From positions 48,276-112,275 of the forward strand of contig JBGVIB010000047.1 of the NCBI GenBank assembly GCA_045122835.1: a DNA stretch of 64,000 bases, given 5' to 3'. The stretch is from JBGVMW01 sp045122835. Its GTDB lineage: Bacteria > Bacillota > Clostridia > Lachnospirales > Lachnospiraceae. The notes beneath the pieces are model-generated. The model was not told the DNA's origin and made no database searches. It saw nothing but the letters and a program-made list of their open reading frames with translations. The translations under genes were made by a program, and so were the position numbers. This document shows positions 17,434 to 26,845 of the stretch, one piece after another (positions within the stretch are counted from its first letter, which is position 1; every line of letters starts with the position of its first letter).

Positions 17434-17838
17434 ATGGATAATTGTATTTTTTGTAAAATAGCAAAGGGAGAAATTCCATCTGCAACCATTTATGAAGATG
17501 AAAAGGTAAAAATGATTTTAGATATTAATCCTGCATCTAAAGGTCATGCATTAATATTACCAAAGCAGCATTATGCAAATGTATATGAGATTGATGAAGA
17601 TACTTTAACACATATTATTAAGATTGCTAAAAGAGCAGGAACCCAGATGCAGGCTGCATTGAATTGTGATGGTTTGAATATTCTGCAGAATAATGGGGAA
17701 GCAGCCGGACAGACTGTATTCCATTTCCACATGCATGTGATTCCACGTTATGAGAATGATACTGTGTCTGTGCAGTTAGGAAACGGTGTACTCAGTGAAG
17801 ATGACAGGGATGAACTTGTGAAGAAGTTAAGCTTTTAA
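17434..17838 (+). CDS. HIT-family nucleotide hydrolase (Hint type)
   Basis: This 134-residue cytoplasmic protein of the histidine triad superfamily probably hydrolyses nucleoside phosphoramidates or similar adenylated compounds. The ATG at 17434 has GGAGG nearby and starts with the zinc-type MDNCIFCKIAKGEIPS. The triad HFHMHVIPRY is intact. It is a single-gene unit between non-coding stretches. The physiological substrate is not known for bacterial family members of this type. Confidence 0.93.
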   Translation: MDNCIFCKIAKGEIPSATIYEDEKVKMILDINPASKGHALILPKQHYANVYEIDEDTLTHIIKIAKRAGTQMQAALNCDGLNILQNNGEAAGQTVFHFHMHVIPRYENDTVSVQLGNGVLSEDDRDELVKKLSF

Positions 17839-17966
17839 AGTGTTTAGGATTTTGAAGTTAAGATCCGTTGGTGAAGTATTTGATAGTAATCAAGAGGGAT
17901 TGATATGAAAACGTAGAAATTACAGATAAATTCTTGTAAAATATATAAGGGGCGAAATATGAAGTG

Positions 17967-18003
17967 ATAACGGACTTGCTTATGGTGAGTCTGTTTTATT
18001 TTG
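17967..18003 (+). terminator. Probable terminator after the HIT gene
   Basis: ACGGACTTGC and GTGAGTCTGT form an imperfect stem with a short loop, followed by TTTATTTT. It sits about 130 bases after the HIT stop and before the VWA gene. Confidence 0.5.
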
Positions 18004-18097
18004 GGAAAAATTGTTCTAAAACGGTTGAGTTTTAATAACTTCATGGTATAGAATGAATACGTAACTGTTTTATAAAACAAAAGTAAAGGAGAAACAC

Positions 18098-18463
18098 ATG
18101 AGAAAAATGAAAAAGGTAGTAGGTGTATGTTTATGCCTGATTATGGTGTTGAATCTGGTCTTATCAGGTACGACTATTAAAGTTCAGGCAGACGAAAAGG
18201 AAAATATAACAATTTATCTTATTGACAAAACGAATGAAAAATGGCTTGGAAATGATTCTGCGGCCATAGTTTTGGTTGATAATACCCATAATCACAAGAC
18301 CTACGACATGACTAAGATGGGAAAGTACACTTGGAGTGCCACAATTCCATCAAGTGCAACTAACATTACATTTAACAGATTAAATGAAAAAAAATACGCA
18401 ATGGAATTCTTGGAGTGCAGGAGGAAGGGACGGAAAGACCATTTATCTTGCAGAAGGCAGTGA
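18098..18463 (+). CDS. N-terminal segment of the secreted VWA protein, before a frameshift
   Basis: This frame starts after AAAGGAGAAACAC and encodes a clear signal peptide (MRKMKKVVGVCLCLIMVLNL, cleavage near VQA-DE), then about 65 residues of an extracellular beta-type domain ending at NRLNEKK. There it meets an eight-A run (18387-18394), after which this frame becomes low-quality and stops at 18463. The natural continuation (NTQWNSWSAGGRDGKTIYLA) lies one base away in the large downstream frame. Reading seven A residues instead of eight joins the two. So this is the 5' part of one gene of roughly 1,340 codons. The break is either a real lesion, a slippage switch or a sequencing error. Confidence 0.75.
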   Translation: MRKMKKVVGVCLCLIMVLNLVLSGTTIKVQADEKENITIYLIDKTNEKWLGNDSAAIVLVDNTHNHKTYDMTKMGKYTWSATIPSSATNITFNRLNEKKYAMEFLECRRKGRKDHLSCRRQ

Positions 18464-21400
18464 ATATGGAAAATGGATATCTGAGGATGATTATGGTTTC
18501 AAGGAAGGGGATATCGTTTATCTTGATTTATCGTCATTTGAAGAATGGGTAGATCAAGTAGATACCACTTTTTATGTGAATTTTACAAGTGCTTCAAAGA
18601 CAGAAAATAATGGAAATGATGTTACCATAAAAAATGCAGATAGTTCTTTATATAACCCTTATACAGGATTGGCTAAAATCAAAGATTATGTGTACAAGTA
18701 TACCGTTGATTCTGAAAATAGTGGTAATAAAAATCTACGATTCTGGCGCGGCAATGAAGAAACTTTATGGAATTGTTCCAATTTATTAGAATATTCAGAT
18801 TATACAAAGGGCAAAAATTGCGTTAAAGTAACAGGATGGACGAATTCTGGAGAATTAGTGACATATGACGAGAACGAGGATTCTCCAATTGTCATACATA
18901 TAAATACTGATGATTTTGGTTACAATGATCAAGAAAAATGGTATCTTGTTAATTCTAAAATTGAAAAGTTGTCTGGAACTGTATCAAATATAAAAAATGT
19001 AGAGAAAATGACTTACAAAATAAAAGATATTAATGGCAATGTAGTGAAGTCAGGCAGTATTACTGTTCAGGAAAATTGGATAATTTCCGATTTGGGATTA
19101 GTGGTCGGTTACAATCAACTTGTTATAACAACACAAACAAAGAATGGAAAAAATTACGAGGAAACAGTTACAATCATCAACACGGAAACTCAAAATATGG
19201 AAGGTGTAGATGTGGATTTGTCAGATAATGACAATGATGGATTGAAGAATTATTATGAGTGTGTTTATGGAACAGATCAGAATAAAGAAGATACGGATGG
19301 AGATGGATTGTCAGATTATTTTGAGTGTATTATCATAGGAACAAATGCTCTTGAGATGGATTCGGACAATAATGGTATTAATGACGGCGAAGAAGATTTT
19401 GACGGAGATGGATTATCAAATAAAAAGGAAATGAAATTTGGAACAGATTTGACATGCAAAGATACAGATGGGGATGGGTTATCTGACGCAGAAGAAATAG
19501 ATTTGGATACTAATCCATTAATGCAAGATACAGATTCTGATGGAATGAATGATTTAGATGAGTATTTATATGGATTTGATATGTTAAAAGATGATGCGAA
19601 TGATATATATGTTGAAACATATTTAGAAGAGGATTTTAATATTTGTCAGAGTACTGTAGCTGTATCAGTAAAACTTGAAGCAACAGCAAAACAGCAACTT
19701 TCATTTAGTATGGATATTGTTGAAAATGATATGCTTGATGAAACGATTCCAGGATATATCGGTGAACCATTTGATTTTGATATGGATGGAGATTTTGTTT
19801 CAGCGGAAGTAACAATGACATTTGAACAAGAATTACTTAACGAACCAGACTTTACACCATGTGTATATTATTATAATGAAGATACACAGATGTTAGAAGA
19901 AGTAGAAGAACAAGTTATTAGTGGAAACTCTGTGATTCTTAATTTAAAACACTTTTCTACTTACATTTTACTGAACAAAGCTGAATTGAGTAAGGTTTGG
20001 GAAGAAGATATCTTAGCTCCTAACAATAAAACAAATAAATTACGTGTGGCATTTGCAATTGATGTATCAAGTAGTATGAATTATGATAAAATTGATGCTG
20101 CAAAACAAGTGTTAACTAAGTTTGTTGAGGAAATGCCAGAGAATGCTGAAGCAGCATTAATTAAATTTAATGATAATGCTATTGTGGTAAATTCAATGAC
20201 TTCTGATAAGACAATTTTGACACAGAGAATAAACTCATTAGGGGCATATGGGTTAACCGCTATTTATAAAGGAATAGAAACAGCTTTAAATGAATTATTA
20301 CCAGTTCAGGATGATACATATAATATACTTATTGTGTTGACAGATGGTTATGATGTACCATCTGTTAGTTATGATTCTATGTATAAACCATTAATTGAAA
20401 AAGCTAAAAATGAAGATATTTCTATTTTTACTGTTGGTATCAGTACTATAGATGAGAAATTATTACAACGTATTGCTAATGAAACGAATGGTAAATTCTA
20501 TTATGCTCAAGTCTTATCTGATTTGGATGATTATTTTGAGGAAATCGAAGAAGATAGTATTGATTATATAACAGATTCTAATGAAGATGGTATTAGTGAT
20601 TATTATACAAAACTATTATGTGAAGGTAAATTAAGAACAGGAACAGGTAAGCGAGTGTTTGGCAATGTATCGTATAATGATGTTCAACAAAATAACGATT
20701 ATGATGGAGACGGAATAAAAAATGGTTCAGAAATAGTGATAAGTAGCAAAGATGATAAGGTATATGTTAAAGTAAAATCAAATCCTATGTCTGTAGATTC
20801 TGATATGGATAGTTACACTGACTCTGAAGAAGTATTTCTTTATGGGACTTCTCCAATAAAACAAAATTTAGTTGTTATGCCAACTCAGATGGATTTATTG
20901 TTAGATGACACTAGATATGTATCTGATAAATATAAAGAAATATATAAGGAAGACTGGCTTGAAAAAACTAGTATATGGATTGGTAATAATATTTTCGGTA
21001 CCGCATATGATCAGGAAATGATATATAAGGCAGCATTAGTAGATTATTTAAAGACTATAAACGATGGGTTGAAAGAGCAAAGTGAATTACAGAAGGCGAG
21101 AAAACTAGCAAAATCATTGGTAGAACAAATTAATACTAATATTGATACATATTTGCAGTATAACATGGAGTTGAATTCAACAACAAAAGGAATACTTGAG
21201 AGTGTGAGAAAAACTGCTGATGATTTAGATGGAAAATGGTTAACAACTGAACCTAGTGCATTTAATTCTGTAGATGATTATTATAGTTATTGCGATGATT
21301 TATATAAACAGTACTGTCAAGCGGCTGATGCTATTCCAGAGTTAGAAAAAGAAATAAAGATTATGGAAAAAGTGGAGGTTGGTAAAAAAATAACAGGTAA

Positions 21401-22121
21401 ATTTTCTTGGGTATTGACAGGGGTGAGTGTTGTAACTAGTTTTCAGGAAAATTATAATGAATATTGTGAATTTGTAGCTGATTTGGATGTAATGCAAAAA
21501 AATATTGATATACTGGATGTTATTATCAAGGATAGTAAAGATAATGTTTTAAAGCAAGCGGCTCTAGAACTTAAGGATGCTTTAAATCAAGATTTGACAG
21601 CTACCTTAAATTGTTTCTGGGAAAGTGATTACTTTAATCAAGGATATGTGAATAATAATATTTTAGGAACAGCAATACATACAATAATTGGAATGGTTCC
21701 CTCTGGATGTTATGTAGAACTTGCACGAGGTGTTCTTGATTTCATTACAAATTTTTCAGGGGTATCTTATGAATGTGTTAAAGTGTATGCAATAGCGTCT
21801 GTGAGCAGTATATTATCAAAAAACTTTAATGACTTTTTAAGCGCTTATCAGCAAACCGATTATGAAGGATATCATGTTTCTGATATATACAGGGCAATTT
21901 ATTATGAACCAGACATTGCTGTTAATCTTTTAATTACATTGTCTTATGCAAGAAAGGCTAGTGAATGCCAAATGAAAACTGCAAATGAAGCAAATACATG
22001 GATTTTTGAGTGGTATTTTAAAGAGTTTGAATATAATAGTGATTTGTGTGATATTAATATAGAATTTATAGAACGATTAATATCTAAGTATATTGATAAC
22101 ATGCAAGCATTAGGAGAATAA
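18384..22121 (+). CDS. Large surface protein with calcium-binding repeats and a VWA domain (main part)
   Basis: This 1,245-codon frame lacks its own ribosome site and signal peptide; both are in the upstream frame. Residues about 275-400 hold thrombospondin type 3-like calcium repeats (DNDNDGLKNYYE, DTDGDGLSDYFE, DFDGDGLSNKKE and similar). Residues about 552-726 form a von Willebrand A domain with an intact metal site: DVSSS, the Thr in GLTAIYKG and LTDGYD. Two more DxDxDG repeats follow (about 745-820). Residues about 835-1245 are helical with hydrophobic stretches (ILGTAIHTIIGMVPSG). No LPXTG sorting signal is seen. Base composition is more AT-rich than its neighbours. An adhesin or effector carrier is plausible; function is not known. 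Confidence 0.8.
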   Translation: MKKNTQWNSWSAGGRDGKTIYLAEGSEYGKWISEDDYGFKEGDIVYLDLSSFEEWVDQVDTTFYVNFTSASKTENNGNDVTIKNADSSLYNPYTGLAKIKDYVYKYTVDSENSGNKNLRFWRGNEETLWNCSNLLEYSDYTKGKNCVKVTGWTNSGELVTYDENEDSPIVIHINTDDFGYNDQEKWYLVNSKIEKLSGTVSNIKNVEKMTYKIKDINGNVVKSGSITVQENWIISDLGLVVGYNQLVITTQTKNGKNYEETVTIINTETQNMEGVDVDLSDNDNDGLKNYYECVYGTDQNKEDTDGDGLSDYFECIIIGTNALEMDSDNNGINDGEEDFDGDGLSNKKEMKFGTDLTCKDTDGDGLSDAEEIDLDTNPLMQDTDSDGMNDLDEYLYGFDMLKDDANDIYVETYLEEDFNICQSTVAVSVKLEATAKQQLSFSMDIVENDMLDETIPGYIGEPFDFDMDGDFVSAEVTMTFEQELLNEPDFTPCVYYYNEDTQMLEEVEEQVISGNSVILNLKHFSTYILLNKAELSKVWEEDILAPNNKTNKLRVAFAIDVSSSMNYDKIDAAKQVLTKFVEEMPENAEAALIKFNDNAIVVNSMTSDKTILTQRINSLGAYGLTAIYKGIETALNELLPVQDDTYNILIVLTDGYDVPSVSYDSMYKPLIEKAKNEDISIFTVGISTIDEKLLQRIANETNGKFYYAQVLSDLDDYFEEIEEDSIDYITDSNEDGISDYYTKLLCEGKLRTGTGKRVFGNVSYNDVQQNNDYDGDGIKNGSEIVISSKDDKVYVKVKSNPMSVDSDMDSYTDSEEVFLYGTSPIKQNLVVMPTQMDLLLDDTRYVSDKYKEIYKEDWLEKTSIWIGNNIFGTAYDQEMIYKAALVDYLKTINDGLKEQSELQKARKLAKSLVEQINTNIDTYLQYNMELNSTTKGILESVRKTADDLDGKWLTTEPSAFNSVDDYYSYCDDLYKQYCQAADAIPELEKEIKIMEKVEVGKKITGKFSWVLTGVSVVTSFQENYNEYCEFVADLDVMQKNIDILDVIIKDSKDNVLKQAALELKDALNQDLTATLNCFWESDYFNQGYVNNNILGTAIHTIIGMVPSGCYVELARGVLDFITNFSGVSYECVKVYAIASVSSILSKNFNDFLSAYQQTDYEGYHVSDIYRAIYYEPDIAVNLLITLSYARKASECQMKTANEANTWIFEWYFKEFEYNSDLCDINIEFIERLISKYIDNMQALGE

Positions 22122-22124
22122 AAA

Positions 22125-22595
22125 ATGAACTATAGAATTTACGCAACACGCCACGCTACTAGGGGTGTTATTCCTTCAATTATTACTTCGATAGAGACAA
22201 AAGAAAATGGATTTCTTGTTTCAATTGAAAAGAAAGAAGTTATTTTTTCTGAGCGAAAGCTGTTAGAAGGTTTCATTCAGAAAAATGATATTCAGCAAAT
22301 GAAAAAGGGAAGTAGTTTAATTTTAAGTATTACAGATATTGCATATATTTTATTTTTAATGCTGTTTACCGCTGTATCGATTATTTTTCAGATTGTAGAA
22401 CCCTTTCCGGTACCATTGATAAGTATATTGTTACTTGTGATGGCATTCTTATTGTGCCGGTTTGCTGTTATCGTAGTTAAGTTAAAAGATGGTACTACTT
22501 ATTGCATTCCGTATTGTGGAAGTATATTTTTCAAACAAACAGAAGAACAAGAGATGATGGAAATTGTAAGCATAATAATGAAAAAATCTACATAA
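22125..22595 (+). CDS. Small membrane protein paired with the VWA gene
   Basis: This 156-residue protein starts three bases after the VWA stop, so the two are surely co-transcribed. It is not recognised. An N-terminal soluble part (about 1-65, rich in Lys and Glu) is followed by two adjacent membrane segments (about 66-90 and 93-114, with LILSITDIAYILFLMLFTAV and ISILLLVMAFLLCRFAVIVV), then a cytoplasmic-type tail with KDGTTYCIPYCGS. It shares the AT-rich composition of the VWA gene. It could anchor, export or give immunity to the large protein, by analogy with toxin-immunity pairs; that is conjecture. Confidence 0.75.
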   Translation: MNYRIYATRHATRGVIPSIITSIETKENGFLVSIEKKEVIFSERKLLEGFIQKNDIQQMKKGSSLILSITDIAYILFLMLFTAVSIIFQIVEPFPVPLISILLLVMAFLLCRFAVIVVKLKDGTTYCIPYCGSIFFKQTEEQEMMEIVSIIMKKST

Positions 22596-22601
22596 AAGAA
22601 A

Positions 22602-22645
22602 AGGTTGCCCAGAAGCACATCCCGTGCTTCTGGGCAGCCTTCGTT
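22602..22645. terminator. Convergent terminator between the VWA unit and murG
   Basis: AGGTTGCCCAGAAGCAC pairs almost perfectly with GTGCTTCTGGGCAGCCT across a five-base loop. T-rich sequence on one side and A-rich on the other make it usable in both directions. Confidence 0.85.
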
Positions 22646-22663
22646 TCATATGAAAAGTATCCC

Positions 22664-23731
22664 CTACTTCTTCACAACATCCTCAATCAATTCAATAATC
22701 ATATCAATCGGATTACTCATAGAGCTATTGCTCATAGCCTGGATATAAGAATCCCTGTTCTTGTAAACACTGCGTACAGCATCAAGTAACTGCTCATCCG
22801 TCAGTGTATCCTCGTCAAGCACCAGACTATATTCCTGTTCTTTAAAAGAACGTGCATTTAAAATCTGATCCCCGCGGCTCTGGGAAGCCGGCAGAGGAAT
22901 TAATATGTTAGGCTTTTTCAGGCTTAGTAATTCACAGATGGCATTAGCACCGGCTCTGGAAATTACCACGTCTGCCAGTGCGAACATATCCGCTAACTCT
23001 GCTTTAATATATTCATACTGAACATATCCTTCTACGTCCGTCAGAGAGGTATCTAATTTATCCTTACCACATAAGTGAATAACCTGAAAGTCCTTTAATA
23101 ATTCCGGCAAAATTTTTCGTACTGCAACATTGACAGCATTGGCACCAAGACTTCCGCCAATAATTAAAACAACAGGCTTTCCATTCTTTAAACCAGTAAA
23201 GGAAACAGCCTTTTTAGCAACGCCTTCGGCTAATTCTTTTCGAATGGGAGACCCTGTCAGCACTGCCTTTTCAGCAGGTAGATATTTCATAGTCTCCGGG
23301 AAATTACAGCATACCTTTGTGGCAGATGGAATAGCAAGTTTATTCGCCAGTCCCGGTGTCATATCAGATTCGTGAATAATAGCAGGAATGTGGCAGAGCT
23401 TTGCTGCCAATACTACAGGAACACTGACAAAACCTCCTTTGGAAAATACAATATCCGGCTTTAAGGATTTCAAAAGCTTTACCGATTGTGCATATCCTTT
23501 TATAACCTTAAATGGGTCAGAAAAGTTTTTAACATCAAAATAGCGGCGCAGCTTACCGGAACTGATTCCGTAATAAGGAATGTTCATTTCTTCAATTAAT
23601 TTTCGCTCGATTCCTTCGTGGGAACCGATATATTGTATGTCATAACCAGCTTCTCTAAGCTTTGGCATAAGTGCAATATTGGGTGTGACATGTCCGGCAG
23701 TACCGCCGCCGGTTAATACGATTCGCTTCAT
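22664..23731 (-). CDS. murG: UDP-GlcNAc--lipid I N-acetylglucosaminyltransferase
   Basis: MurG adds GlcNAc to lipid I on the inner membrane face, making lipid II for peptidoglycan. The 355-residue protein begins with the classic MKRIVLTGGGTAGHVTPN glycine loop, so the ATG at 23731 is chosen by family, although its ribosome site is weak and a TTG at 23773 is an alternative. Other motifs are KPDIVFSKGGFVSVPV, HESDMTPGLANK, the second loop IIGGSLGANAVN and the UDP-binding RAGANAICELLSLKKPNILIPLP. It stands outside a dcw cluster. Confidence 0.96.
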   Translation of the reverse strand: MKRIVLTGGGTAGHVTPNIALMPKLREAGYDIQYIGSHEGIERKLIEEMNIPYYGISSGKLRRYFDVKNFSDPFKVIKGYAQSVKLLKSLKPDIVFSKGGFVSVPVVLAAKLCHIPAIIHESDMTPGLANKLAIPSATKVCCNFPETMKYLPAEKAVLTGSPIRKELAEGVAKKAVSFTGLKNGKPVVLIIGGSLGANAVNVAVRKILPELLKDFQVIHLCGKDKLDTSLTDVEGYVQYEYIKAELADMFALADVVISRAGANAICELLSLKKPNILIPLPASQSRGDQILNARSFKEQEYSLVLDEDTLTDEQLLDAVRSVYKNRDSYIQAMSNSSMSNPIDMIIELIEDVVKK

Positions 23732-23788
23732 GGTTCTACCCGTGCAATCCACAAAAAACTGTGGTATATGCAAATTCCTTTCTAAATA

Positions 23789-24031
23789 TTATAGTGTAGA
23801 TTTTAATGCCTTTGCTAACTGGTCTGGACATGATGTCCCTCTACCGCCGCAGTTTACGCCTTCTAAGCGTTTGATCACTTCTTCTACTGTCATACCTTCC
23901 ACTAAGCGGGAAATTCCCTGTGTATTGCCGTTGCAGCCCCCTACGAACTGAACTTTTTTTACAATACCGTCTTCTACATCAAAATTAATTTTCATAGAGC
24001 ATACGCCCTGTGGTGTATATGTCTGCATCAT
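23789..24031 (-). CDS. TSCPD domain-containing protein
   Basis: This 80-residue protein is the small stand-alone TSCPD family. The start at 24031 has AGAGGAGG eight bases before it; a longer frame to 24142 has no ribosome site. The signature Cys residues are GGCNGNTQGI and the terminal GGRGTSCPDQLA. The domain resembles the C-terminal metal-binding part of B12-dependent ribonucleotide reductases, but the free-standing protein has no proven role. It lies 57 bases upstream of murG on the same strand and could be co-transcribed with it. Confidence 0.88.
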   Translation of the reverse strand: MMQTYTPQGVCSMKINFDVEDGIVKKVQFVGGCNGNTQGISRLVEGMTVEEVIKRLEGVNCGGRGTSCPDQLAKALKSTL

Positions 24032-24059
24032 ATATGTGTCCTCCTCTGTATATGTATAG

Positions 24060-24194
24060 TTATTACTAGAGCGTGTACCCAAATTGCTTCCCGCAAGATA
24101 TGCATTCCACTTTGTGATGAAAATTATTTCACAGCGATGCAAAGCATGCAGATTGTAGCAATGAATTCTGAATATTTGACGACCCTAGTAATAA
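24060..24194. repeat. 135-bp segment bounded by TTATTACTAG inverted repeats
   Basis: A perfect 10-bp inverted repeat, TTATTACTAG (24060-24069) and CTAGTAATAA (24185-24194), brackets a non-coding segment just upstream of the TSCPD gene. The left end continues as AGCGTG, and the run ACTAGAGCGTG recurs at about 13026. It may be a second miniature element or an old insertion; no target duplication was confirmed. Confidence 0.4.
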
Positions 24195-24483
24195 ATAAAA
24201 GTTTAGATTAAGTATATCAAAAAAAGCATATGCAATCCACTATTATTTTATGATTTTCCGGGTAGATTATTTGTTGCAAAATATAAGAAGATTTGTCGAT
24301 TTATCAAGGTAAAATATAAAAAATTGGTCAAATGCTGTAAATTTATGTGAAACAAATAAGAAACCTGTAAAAATGTGGTTTTTTATGTAAAACGGTTTTT
24401 CTTTCTTTATGGAAAATAATACCGTATACTATGAGGGAAGAACCATTATCAAAGGATGAATGATAGAAAGGAAAGTGGATGTT
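24195..24483. other. AT-rich intergenic region with promoter of the membrane-protein gene
   Basis: No gene was found. Near its end, ACCGTATACTATGAGGG provides a likely -10 (TATACT) for the downstream gene. The same ATACCGTATACTATGA string occurs before the MarR gene at about 32604. Confidence 0.45.
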
Positions 24484-25206
24484 ATGGAACAATATATTGA
24501 GATGTGTGCAGAATGGATGAATAAGGGGTATGTGGTGTATGTAATTTTGGGGGTGGCATTTGTTGGCTTTTTAAGTCGTTTTATTGCCGGAATGGTGTAT
24601 GACAGCCTGATAAAAAATACAGAGAATTTCTCCAAGGCAAAAAGTAAATTTGTAAAGCAGGTGAAGCTTAAGTATGAAAACAGTTATAAGCTGAACTTAA
24701 ATATTAATAATAACGAAGCATTTGTGGACAAGCTCCTGTCAAATTACAAAATGTGTGGAGTAAGTCTTCATGGTTTCAGAAAAGTGTCCGGAACCCTTGG
24801 GATATTGTGTGTGATTTTATTAGGATTTCAGGCAGCTCTTGGTGTAGTGGCAGAAATTAGTCTGTCAGAACAGCTTTGGAATACGCTCCATGGGGTAATT
24901 GCACTGATTTTGCTTGTATTCTCCTGCAGGATTATTGATTTGAAGTATAAGCATGAACTGGTACGAATCAATCTTTTGGACTACTTAGAAAATTCCTTAA
25001 AGAACCGTATGATTCATGAATGTGTAAATGTAGTTGTGGCGGAGGATGGCAGGCAGGCAGAGCCGGAACCGGTTTTGACACCGGATATTCCACTTATGAA
25101 AGAGCAGCTTTCTAAGGTAAATGAAAAGGCAGAAAAAGGCAGAAAGAAGGATTTGGCAGAGGAAGAAGCGGTGATACAGGAAATTTTAAGTGAATTTTTT
25201 GCATAA
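24484..25206 (+). CDS. Unknown membrane protein with charged C-terminal tail
   Basis: This 240-residue protein is not recognised. The ATG at 24484 is chosen because GAAAGGAAAGTGG precedes it; an ATG at 24460 is less likely. It has one N-terminal membrane segment (about 15-37, VVYVILGVAFVGFLSRFIAG), a charged loop, then two more (about 103-128 and 136-158, with LGILCVILLGFQAAL and VIALILLVF). A 70-residue tail rich in Glu, Lys and Pro follows (RQAEPEPVLTPDIP). No catalytic motif is visible. It lies upstream of pgi without obvious functional linkage. Confidence 0.75.
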   Translation: MEQYIEMCAEWMNKGYVVYVILGVAFVGFLSRFIAGMVYDSLIKNTENFSKAKSKFVKQVKLKYENSYKLNLNINNNEAFVDKLLSNYKMCGVSLHGFRKVSGTLGILCVILLGFQAALGVVAEISLSEQLWNTLHGVIALILLVFSCRIIDLKYKHELVRINLLDYLENSLKNRMIHECVNVVVAEDGRQAEPEPVLTPDIPLMKEQLSKVNEKAEKGRKKDLAEEEAVIQEILSEFFA

Positions 25207-25329
25207 AATTTTTGCTAAAAAAGAGAAGACTCTTGAATATCCATGATAGATTTGTTAAAATATGGACTAAATGGTGTTGTTTATGACCAACCTACTAACA
25301 TGTTATATATGGAAAAGGAGAAACGCAAA

Positions 25330-26676
25330 ATGGCAAAAGTATCATTCGATTACTCAAAGGCAAGTGCTTTTATCAGAGATGATGAAGTACAGTATATGAA
25401 GAAGTTAGCATTGGATGCGAAAGAGACTTTAGTATCTAAATCTGGTGCAGGTAACGATTTCTTAGGATGGATTGACTTACCGGTTGATTATGACAAGGAC
25501 GAATTTGAAAGAATCAAAAAGGCTGCACAGAAGATTCAGTCTGATTCTGAAGTATTAGTTGTAATTGGTATTGGTGGTTCTTACCTTGGTGCAAGAGCTG
25601 CAATTGAATTCTTAAGACACAGCTTCTACAATAATGTGCCAAAGGAAGTTCGCAAGACACCTGAAATCTACTATGCAGGTAATAGCATCAGCGGAACTTA
25701 CTTAAAGCACTTATTAGATGTAATTGGAGACAGAGATTTTTCTGTTAATATTATTTCAAAATCTGGTACAACAACAGAGCCAGCAATTGCTTTCCGTGTA
25801 TTTAAGAAGAAATTAGAAGAAAAATACGGTAAGGAAGAAGCTGCTAAGAGAATTTATGCAACTACAGATAAGGCAAAGGGAGCATTAAAGAACTTAGCAA
25901 CAGAAGAAGGTTACGAGACATTTGTTGTTCCGGATGATGTTGGAGGACGTTTCTCTGTATTAACAGCAGTTGGTTTGTTACCAATCGCAGCAAGTGGTGC
26001 AGATATTGATAAATTAATGGAAGGTGCAGCTTCAGGAAGAAAGAAAGCTTTAGAAGCAGAGTTTGAAGAAAATGATGCATTACAGTATGCTGCTATCCGT
26101 AACATTTTATTAAGAAAAGGAAAGAGCATCGAAATCGTAGCAAACTACGAGCCAAGCTTCCATTATGTATCTGAATGGTGGAAACAGTTATATGGCGAAT
26201 CTGAGGGTAAAGACCAGAAAGGTTTATTCCCGGCAGCTGTTGACTTAACAACAGATTTACATTCTATGGGACAGTTCATTCAGGACGGTGCAAGAATCAT
26301 GTTCGAGACAGTTCTGAACTTAGAATCTTCCAGAGAGCAGGTTCTTATTGAAGAAGAAGCGGTAGATTTAGATGGTCTGAACTACTTAGCTGGAAAAGAC
26401 CTTGATTTCGTAAACAAGAGTGCTATGAACGGTACTGTATTAGCTCACACAGATGGTAACGTACCAAACTTAATGGTAAATATCCCAGAGCAGAATGAAT
26501 TCTACTTAGGTGAATTATTCTACTTCTTCGAGTTTGCTTGTGGTGTAAGTGGTTACTTATTAGGTATCAATCCATTTGACCAGCCAGGTGTAGAAAGCTA
26601 CAAGAAGAACATGTTCGCACTTCTTGGCAAGCCAGGATTCGAAGCTCAGAGAGAAGAATTATTAAAGAGACTGTAA
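25330..26676 (+). CDS. pgi: Glucose-6-phosphate isomerase
   Basis: Pgi interconverts glucose 6-phosphate and fructose 6-phosphate in glycolysis. The open frame extends to 25243, but AAAAGGAGAAACGC precedes the ATG at 25330 and the product then starts MAKVSFDYSKA (448 residues), the usual length of the short Gram-positive type. Motifs include VVIGIGGSYLGARAAIEFL, IISKSGTTTEPAIAFR, VGGRFSVLTAVGLLP, and the C-terminal catalytic region ending in FDQPGVESYKKNMF. It would process sugar brought in by the PTS and ABC systems. Confidence 0.97.
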   Translation: MAKVSFDYSKASAFIRDDEVQYMKKLALDAKETLVSKSGAGNDFLGWIDLPVDYDKDEFERIKKAAQKIQSDSEVLVVIGIGGSYLGARAAIEFLRHSFYNNVPKEVRKTPEIYYAGNSISGTYLKHLLDVIGDRDFSVNIISKSGTTTEPAIAFRVFKKKLEEKYGKEEAAKRIYATTDKAKGALKNLATEEGYETFVVPDDVGGRFSVLTAVGLLPIAASGADIDKLMEGAASGRKKALEAEFEENDALQYAAIRNILLRKGKSIEIVANYEPSFHYVSEWWKQLYGESEGKDQKGLFPAAVDLTTDLHSMGQFIQDGARIMFETVLNLESSREQVLIEEEAVDLDGLNYLAGKDLDFVNKSAMNGTVLAHTDGNVPNLMVNIPEQNEFYLGELFYFFEFACGVSGYLLGINPFDQPGVESYKKNMFALLGKPGFEAQREELLKRL

Positions 26677-26698
26677 ATTAAGCTTATATACAAAATCC

Positions 26699-26742
26699 AA
26701 AAGCTACCCCTATCTGCCTTATACAGATAGGGGTAGCTTTTT
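26699..26742 (+). terminator. Terminator after pgi
   Basis: AAAAGCTACCCCTATCTG pairs with CAGATAGGGGTAGCTTTTT, a long perfect stem with a T run 22 bases after the pgi stop. Confidence 0.9.
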
Positions 26743-26845
26743 GGTGCTTGCATCATGGCCTGATTTAGAATTTTGAAAAAACGACGGGGCTTGTCAATAG
26801 CATAGCGAGTTTGATAATTTTTTGTTACAGATTTATTAAGACCTA

